A stretch of 64,000 nucleotides of DNA. It comes from Coniochaeta sp. PMI_546. Taxonomy: Eukaryota; Ascomycota; Sordariomycetes; Coniochaetales; Coniochaetaceae. The stretch is from assembly GCA_021432605.1 (NCBI GenBank), contig MU271155.1:124001-188000 (forward strand), read 5' to 3'. Below are positions 57,727 through 64,000 of the stretch, piece by piece. Below the pieces are notes generated by a model, which worked only from the letters and a program-made list of their open reading frames with translations, was not told where the DNA came from and did no database searches. A program made the translations under genes and the position numbers. The stretch's first letter is position 1. Each line of letters begins with the position of its first letter.

Positions 57727-59733
57727 AAACAAGAAGTTGTAGAAAGGCGTTGTAAGTAATTTTGATGGGAGCTGTTGTTTGATAGATTGGTTTAGTATAC
57801 CCTGGGCATATTGTGATGGATAGATAAGGACAGCGAAGCTGAATATAAGTTGTTGATAATAATTATTGAAAGATGATCTCACCCTGAGGTGATTACCTTG
57901 ACCTTGTGTGGTGTGACAATTGCAACTAAATGACCGGGTTAATCTCGTTGAAACGAGACTTGAAAGTCCCCTTTTTCGTGTGTAGTCCGCCTCTACTTCA
58001 TGGCCCTGGTGTTGTGGTTGTCTCGTTGCCAGTTAAAGATATCCCACCAGGCTTGGCATCGTCGGCACGTTCATGTCTTTGCACTCTTGTCGGCTCAAAT
58101 CATATCAGACGTGACCGTGCCGTTGTGACAATCCTTGGATTGCTGAATAAATGCTACATCCCTAGGCTATAGACAGAACTAGCCAACGACCGCCGACCTG
58201 CTATCTTCGCCCTGATGAGGTGATGACCTACAACCACTCAGTGGTGCAAGGCCGGGCTTGAAACTCGGACCCCAAACCACCCTCCTGTCTATACCTCATT
58301 ACCTCCTGAATGTCAACGAAGATGAGCAGTATCGACGTAATAAAACGGCAAGTCCGTCCTCATATCCACGCCAGGAAAGAACACAGTCCTGCGCGCTTCC
58401 GTTGGCGGACAAGGTGCACTCGAAATGAGTCCAACCACACCGTCGTGCATATCAAAGACACACGCTTTAGTACCTGTCCGAGTACGAGAAGTGCCTATCG
58501 CCCTCAGTTCAGACGAACAATCCAACCCCACGTCCACTGACCCCTTTCCCCCTCTCCGACATGGGCGATTGAGTGCCCTTGATCTCACTCTTCCATCTCT
58601 GGCCCGATCTCGTACTGGCGCCGTACTCGGAAGGAAAGGGAGAGACCGGCAACGAAACAGCGTGATTTAGGTTCTCGAGGCGTTGCGAAGCTGTGTGCGG
58701 ATCATCCGCTTGCTCCATTCTATCATTGATAGGGCTCTCGGTGTCGACGAGGACCTTGTTCGTTATGGGATCGGAGAACTTGATCTGGTCAGGCGCCCAG
58801 TCTCACAGGAGCCACTCGCTCGGTCGATTAGGCGGGCGGCGAGTGGGCAACGTGCTTGATGGTTGGCTAGCCGACATATCTGTCCCCGGCCCCGTCCAGG
58901 AAAGTGAGCATTCAGCGAAGGAAGATGAGATATCCAGGTATGCAGTTGTGTGCATGATATGCGTCGGACTGTAGCCCCTCTCAATATGAGGCAGGCGTAT
59001 CTGCGCATTATCGATCTGAGGTGACGAACTTCTCACATGATCCGGCAACATCGTTTTCGATGGAGTCGGCTCTGTTCAACGTGACTCCCCCTTGTACTGT
59101 ACAATGGGGCATCATCCTCATGTCCCCCAGCCAGTGGATGGACATCAAGCTTACCAGCCAATCACGGCGTGCCGCAACCGCAAGAAGTGCGGCCATCGCC
59201 GGTTAAAGAAACCGACACCGAACAAGATCCGTCAAGGTGCGTACCTAACCATAATGGCAATGCATTAGGCTGCATTAGGAGACCACGAAACAGCACATGA
59301 TAAGGCGGGATGTTGTTTCCACGACCTCCATGAAGGCACGAACGTCAAACTTGGAACCATCACACAGTGAGAAGATCATCCGGTTGACATTTTCCATAGC
59401 TCGCTGCAAACTGGCGGGGACTGTTGCGAAAACACACCGAGATGTGCCTACCCTTCCCTCCACTGGAGTTGTCATAAGAAGTTTTGCTAGGGCGGGAATA
59501 GTGGTAGGAGGATAGTAAGACTGGTCATCGCGAATCGATGCCCGCTCAGCGGCTAACCTAGCCGAGTGGTGGCACCAATGTTGCGCCACGAGTGGAGCTA
59601 CCGATGGAGTGCGGATTCATCAACCTACGGCGTCAGGGACAGATGGTGTTCCAAGGGCAAGCTGAGGTAGCGACGCAGTGAAGCGGTTGATGTCCACTAG
59701 AGAATACCGCTACCTGAGGCAGATAGTTTGTCC
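57727..59733. other. 2-kb intergenic region
   Basis: Convergent ends of the phosphate permease and the JmjC gene. No gene recognised; frames are short on both strands. Confidence 0.6.
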
Positions 59734-60792
59734 TCACTTTCCAGTGGAAGATCGGAACCACCAGTTGACGGAGTAGTTCAGTTCCCCCTCACCAGCATGC
59801 CCAGACTCTGCGTCATCAGCAGCGCTCTTGATGCTATGCCACCATCCCGTGGGAAGGTACATGGCGTCACCCGCATCAAGCCTAGCCTCATAGATGGTGC
59901 GCTCGCCGACCCTGGAGTCCCCACAGTCGGTCCAGATGGCGTCGTGGAGGGCGCTCTTCTCGGGCCCGTGCATCATCTCCTCTCCTCGGAGACGCGGGCT
60001 GGCGAAGCCCAGTATCGAGGACTGGACTTTCTTGAAGACGGTCTCACCGGCTCTTGGCGGGAGAAGTCTGACGATCTTGGACCCGTGGAGCTGGCGGAAG
60101 AGGTTCGGGTTCGGGTCTCGGTGCAAGGGGGTGTAGGTCGGGGTGAGACCGAGCCATATGCTGGAGTTGTAGATACCATTGGCGTTGATGAGAGGCGGAG
60201 GGGCCAGATCCTGCTGGAGGGTTTCGGGGAGGCCTGACAGGGATGACTGGGCAATGTACAGTCCGGTGAGTTTGTCTGGCTGGACATGTTGCGACTTGTT
60301 GTAATCGAGAGCGGCTATAAATAGGTCCAAGGGAGCTCGGAACCGAAGAAACGGCGAAGTAGGTGTCGAAGCGGCATTGTCAGCCACATGCTTGAGGGTG
60401 CTCTCCCGTAGATCCCCGGGCGGAAGCGAGAAGATGAAGCGCTTTACGCTGGGAGTGAGCGTCCACTCGTAGGTCACAAGTGTGTGGCCAAAGCCGCTCA
60501 GATAGGTTGAGGCGGATGTTTGCTGGTGGCTGTCTTTCAGCTTGAACCACTTAGCTATGACAGGAGATGCCTCACGCCTGACTGAGCTGCATTTGAGCAC
60601 GACAGGCACTTTTGCTTCTGTATATTTGAGAAAGTCGTCCGATGTCACGGCGTCGAGGGAATGCTGAACCGGCTCAATCTTCTGGATTACGTTTCTTTTC
60701 TTCTGGAGACCCGGACGGGTTCGAATATGCTCAGGTAAAGATTCTGGTACCTGACGTTGAAAAGCAGTCAGGAATCTGCGAGTTGGCCGCAT
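59734..60792 (-). CDS. Cupin_8/JmjC-type Fe(II)/2-oxoglutarate dioxygenase
   Basis: A 352-residue, intronless protein of the JmjC/cupin_8 class, predicted to be an Fe(II)- and 2-oxoglutarate-dependent hydroxylase or demethylase-like enzyme. The metal ligands are visible: His224 and Asp226 in TPLHRDPNPN, and His319 in YLPTGWWHSIKS. LNYSVNWWF near the C-terminus is the usual last strand. Other matching segments are HGSKIVRLLPP and LDAGDAMYLP. The frame is open back to 61026, but the upstream 78 codons cross a TAAGGTA cluster and are not protein-like, so MRPTRRFLTAF at 60792 is taken as start; this N-terminus (RRFLTAFQRQV) might serve for mitochondrial targeting, which is an inference. The substrate cannot be told from sequence. 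Confidence 0.85.
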   Translation of the reverse strand: MRPTRRFLTAFQRQVPESLPEHIRTRPGLQKKRNVIQKIEPVQHSLDAVTSDDFLKYTEAKVPVVLKCSSVRREASPVIAKWFKLKDSHQQTSASTYLSGFGHTLVTYEWTLTPSVKRFIFSLPPGDLRESTLKHVADNAASTPTSPFLRFRAPLDLFIAALDYNKSQHVQPDKLTGLYIAQSSLSGLPETLQQDLAPPPLINANGIYNSSIWLGLTPTYTPLHRDPNPNLFRQLHGSKIVRLLPPRAGETVFKKVQSSILGFASPRLRGEEMMHGPEKSALHDAIWTDCGDSRVGERTIYEARLDAGDAMYLPTGWWHSIKSAADDAESGHAGEGELNYSVNWWFRSSTGK

Positions 60793-61458
60793 CTCGACAT
60801 CTGAGCACTCGCATGTTGTCAGACGTGATTGGTGACGGTGTGAAGCTGAAGCAAGAAGCTCATGTGGATCCAATATATTGTGAGGTAAGGTACCTGGGGT
60901 AGGGTACCTTAAGCAGGTAAGGTACGTACACAGCACACGAGAGGCGGGGCCTCCAAGTCCGGCACGGAAAATCCAAACAACCTTGGGCGCGGGGCTGGGT
61001 GCACTTGCAGTGCGCACGGGCCACATTGTCCCACCTCACCAAATACGCAGGGCAGGCTTCAATTGACGGCGCCAACATCCAAAATAGAGTCAAGTAAACT
61101 GCAACCCCAGCAATCTATAAAACAGCTCCTTGACCGCGTCCGGAAGTACCTCCCGTATACCAGTCTCCTGGGCCGAGCTGCGAATCTGTGCACAGTTAAA
61201 GCTCGGTCGATCATGCCTGAGTCATAGGACGGCCGTTCAGCGCGTGGTACGGGAAAACGAAAAGCGGAAGATCAACACGAGGCAGCGCCGCAACCCTCAC
61301 GACGAGCCCTAGAAAAGCGCAGTCTTGCAGCCCCTGACGAGGACACTACTACCGCATACGTCTCTGCGCCGTCACTCAACGCAAGCGGCACTTCTACCAC
61401 CTCGTATCACATCACCAACCGCGGCGGAAGGCGTGTCAGCGATACGACAGATTCCACC
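60793..61458. promoter_or_regulatory. Divergent promoter of JmjC and CK2 beta genes
   Basis: A 666-bp gap between divergent starts, with a TAAGGTA cluster at 60882-60928 about 100 bp before the JmjC start. An intron in the CK2 beta leader is possible but not shown. Confidence 0.5.
60882..60928. repeat. TAAGGTA/TACCTTA cluster
   Basis: GAGGTAAGGTACC, GGGTACCTTAAG and GGTAAGGTACGTAC occur within 47 bp. Confidence 0.6.
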
Positions 61459-62551
61459 ATGTCGACCTCATCAGGCAGCCCAGAGTCGTGGATCTCTTCC
61501 TTCTGCTCACTGCTTGGTCACGAGTACTTTGCCGAAGTGTCGGAAGAGTTCATTGAAGATGACTTCAACCTCACCGGCCTGCAGACACAGGTGGCCATGT
61601 ACAAGGAAGCACTAGAAGTAGGTTGCGGCTACACCCGGCTATCTTTCTTGGAGGGCCTCTACTAACCTCTTGTCATAGATGATCCTCGACGTCGATCCGG
61701 ATGATGACGAAGACGAGGAGGACGAAGAGGAAGAGGATGAACTAGACGAGTCAGGCGGTGAAGCACGAGCGGCAGGCGAGAGGAGACACCACAGCCGCAT
61801 AGCGAGCGACCTGTCGGTCATAGAATCATCAGCCGAGATGCTCTACGGCCTCATTCACCAGCGCTTCATCTGCTCCCGGGCTGGCATCCAACAAATGTCG
61901 GAGAAATACGACCTGGGCCACTTTGGCGTCTGCCCGCGGTACAACTGCAACATGGCACGGACGTTACCGGTCGGCCTGTCCGACATACCGGGCGAGGACA
62001 CGGTCAAGCTGTTCTGCCCCTCGTGCCTGGACGTGTATGTCCCGCCCAACAGTAGGTTCCAGACGGTGGACGGCGCGTTCTTCGGCCGCACCTTTGGCGC
62101 GCTGTTCCTCCTCACCTTCCCCGACTACGACATCTCCAAGACTGGTGCGGATCACCTGACCACCCTGAGCCGATCTGGGAATAGCGCCAACGCGGACGAG
62201 ACGCTGATGATCAACGGCATGTTTGCGCGCAACATTGCGCCGGGTCTCGGGGCCGGCAAGATTTACGAGCCGAGGATCTACGGGTTCAGGGTGGCGGAGA
62301 TAGCAAAGTCGGGTCCGCGGATGCAGTGGCTGCGGAACAAGCCAGACGATATCAACGAGCTGGACGAGGCGAGGATCTATGCACAGCAACCCGGCGACTC
62401 GGACGATGACGACGAGTCCATGACACAAAACAGCAGAAGCGGGGCACGGAGGAGGCCGCCGGGAAACGCCAGGTTGAGGACGGCCCAGAGACAGGCGCAG
62501 AATGGAAGTCCTATGTCGCTCGAGGCCAATGGGGGGGAAGGGGAGCTCTAG
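61459..62551 (+). CDS. CKB1: Casein kinase II regulatory (beta) subunit
   Basis: The regulatory subunit of protein kinase CK2, 343 residues, in two exons, 61459-61617 and 61679-62551 (donor GTAGGT, branch-like TACTAACC, acceptor CATAG). It starts MSTSSGSPESWISSFCSLLG, the highly conserved CK2 beta N-terminus, followed by HEYFAEVSEEFIEDDFNLTG. An acidic loop of Asp and Glu (about 58-75) is longer than in animals, as in other fungi. The zinc ribbon Cys138, 143, 166 and 169 (CPRYNC and CPSC) keep the family spacing, with LPVGLSDIPGEDTVKLFCPSC between. The dimerisation core IYEPRIYGFRV and a C-terminal disordered tail with Arg and Gln complete it. Yeast has CKB1 and CKB2; this one is closer to the long-form CKB1 type. 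Confidence 0.95.
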
Positions 62552-64000
62552 AAGGACGATTTCTGGGCTTTGGAAAAACAAACCTAGCATCGAGTTGTCA
62601 TTAGGTCACGATAAGTGAATGTGGATGAAATGAAACATGGAAAGACGAACGGCTATCTTTGCTCTTGGGGACCACTAGAAACATCTATTCTGCCCATGGC
62701 ACGACACTCCGGGGCGAAAAGATGAGGAAGCGTTTATAGCGGTTTCGGAAGGACGGGGGGCGGGTAGAATTCTGCCATGCATGGTCGGCGTTTCATTGAC
62801 CTGGCGGGCATCTGAGAGAGAGGGATGCTGGAAAGGGGAAGAAGGGGCACGGCGTTGCCCATGCTACCGGGTACGGGATGGGTCTAGCATCTTTCTTCGA
62901 TTCGAGACATGGGGATACAACGTCTTTTTTTTGTTTGGGGGGTGTGCCCATCCTCTTGACCCTTGATGTCTAGGGATATTCACTTCTCGCAGTTGAATAG
63001 TGAGCGGCATTTTGATAGCTGGCGGAGAGAGCGTTTGCTGGGCTGGGATACGCTAGTGTATAGACTGAGAACGAATTGCTTAGTTACCAGGACGCGGACT
63101 TGACATCTGGCTGTGGCTGTGTACCTGTCTATTGGCAGGTAGGTAAGGAGCTCTACTATAAGTTGTGATAACAGGTGAATTCCGGACGACATCGAGTATC
63201 GCTGCTGAAGATTCTCGTTATGTACCAGCACTAGGTTCTAGACTACCAGTTCCGGCGTGGATTTTTGGAGAGTTCCTCCTGGCAGACAATCCTCTTGGGC
63301 TCCCGTTCACTCGGATGGTAAGAGCTGCCAGAGTGCATCCTGAAAATCGTCTGCCGTGGTTGTAAGGTATCTCATAAAATTCTGTAATGCCCAGGAATGG
63401 TGACCCGCTTCGCAGGAATCGTTCCCCTAAGGGTGCCTAATTCCGATATAGCGATGATCTGATAACCAGACCGACATCAAAGGTGACCATGATCCAGCAT
63501 AGTATAAACTCCAAACGGCAAGTTTGGCCGCTCCGAACCCTCTTCTTGCTTGATTCCGGAATCGTCGGACCTAGTATCGATCGCGATCTCACCGACACGT
63601 GGCGGAATGGTAATGAAGCAGGCAGTGAGTTTGACGAAGGCCATGCCCTGATGGGTAAGCCATTAGGATAGGAGGCTGCTTCAACAAGTCCTGAACACCT
63701 GGTAGCTTGGGCAAAGGAAGAGTGAGGCGCAGCTTAGACAGAATTTATAAGCCCGGACCGTAATGTAACTGACTGATCCCTGCCGTCGATGACCGGCGGC
63801 CGGCGCGGACGATTCGAGTTTGGAGAGTTGAGGGGCCACATAGTCAGCACTCTATTACCACCTCCGTCGGCACTCAAACTGCCCAGCGTCAAACAACAAT
63901 CAAGGAGGGAAACAGTGCTCATCATGACTTCAGCTATCGAGATCTTAGCAGTGCCTTTCTATCGATCTTGACACACCTTAACACGAAGCACCGTCAGTGA
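62552..64000. other. Right end of the window, no supported gene
   Basis: The CK2 beta 3' flank is followed by 1.4 kb without a recognised gene. The longest frames are short and domain-free. Confidence 0.6.

Noticed and set aside
60793-61026. Upstream extension of the JmjC gene by 78 codons
   Set aside because: It crosses the TAAGGTA cluster and promoter-like sequence and has no protein-like character; MRPTRRF at 60792 is the better start.

Overview
The window looks like nuclear chromosomal DNA of a filamentous ascomycete (Pezizomycotina, probably a sordariomycete). Coding sequences are GC-rich with C-ending codons. Introns are short (mostly about 50-110 bp) with GTAAGT, GTCAGT or GTGAGT-type donors, frequent CTAAC-like branch sites and TAG/CAG acceptors. 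Gene order is that of a filamentous fungus, and no operons, CRISPR arrays, rRNA genes or convincing tRNA genes were seen. Exon boundaries were read by eye from frame continuity and splice consensus, so single-base errors are possible.

Layout. 1-1770 (-): 5' part of PAN2. 2642-3728 (-): mitochondrial 2-oxoglutarate/malate carrier. 7298-8375 (-): short-chain dehydrogenase with a 23-nt exon. 9772-10411 (-): centrin (CDC31), divergent from a BUD22-like gene at 10938-12409 (+). 12828-15284 (-): coiled-coil plus F-box/DUF7730-like protein. 18044-24813 (+): NOT1, scaffold of the CCR4-NOT complex. 28933-30458 (+): GDS1-type winged-helix protein. 31946-33106 (-): 2-oxodicarboxylate carrier, divergent from a 1606-residue ankyrin-RCC1-BTB protein at 34453-39344 (+). 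39620-43700 (-): a large fusion of a serine-esterase-like alpha/beta hydrolase with a CorA-like membrane domain. 44352-45470: an uncharacterised locus with doubtful strand. 46030-46314 (-): a 74-residue protein. 47269-48586 (+): a low-complexity/coiled-coil protein. 50436-51667 (-): secreted GH62 arabinofuranosidase with CBM1. 55783-57726 (+): PHO89/PHO-4 type phosphate permease with PHO-type E-boxes upstream. 59734-60792 (-): JmjC/cupin_8 dioxygenase, divergent from the CK2 beta subunit at 61459-62551 (+).

Most genes are housekeeping. Two of them belong to the two cytoplasmic deadenylase systems (PAN2-PAN3 and CCR4-NOT) and lie within 25 kb. Two mitochondrial carriers for 2-oxoglutarate lie about 30 kb apart. 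The accessory material is the secreted arabinofuranosidase in a gene-poor stretch (48.6-55.7 kb), the esterase-CorA fusion and the unassigned locus beside it. Intergenic DNA repeatedly carries clusters of TAAGGTA/TACCTTA words. No intact transposon, virus-like element or secondary-metabolite cluster was recognised. The strongest candidates for something little described are the esterase-CorA fusion, which recalls fungal NLR-type effector modules, and the extended CACGTG inverted pair in front of the phosphate permease.
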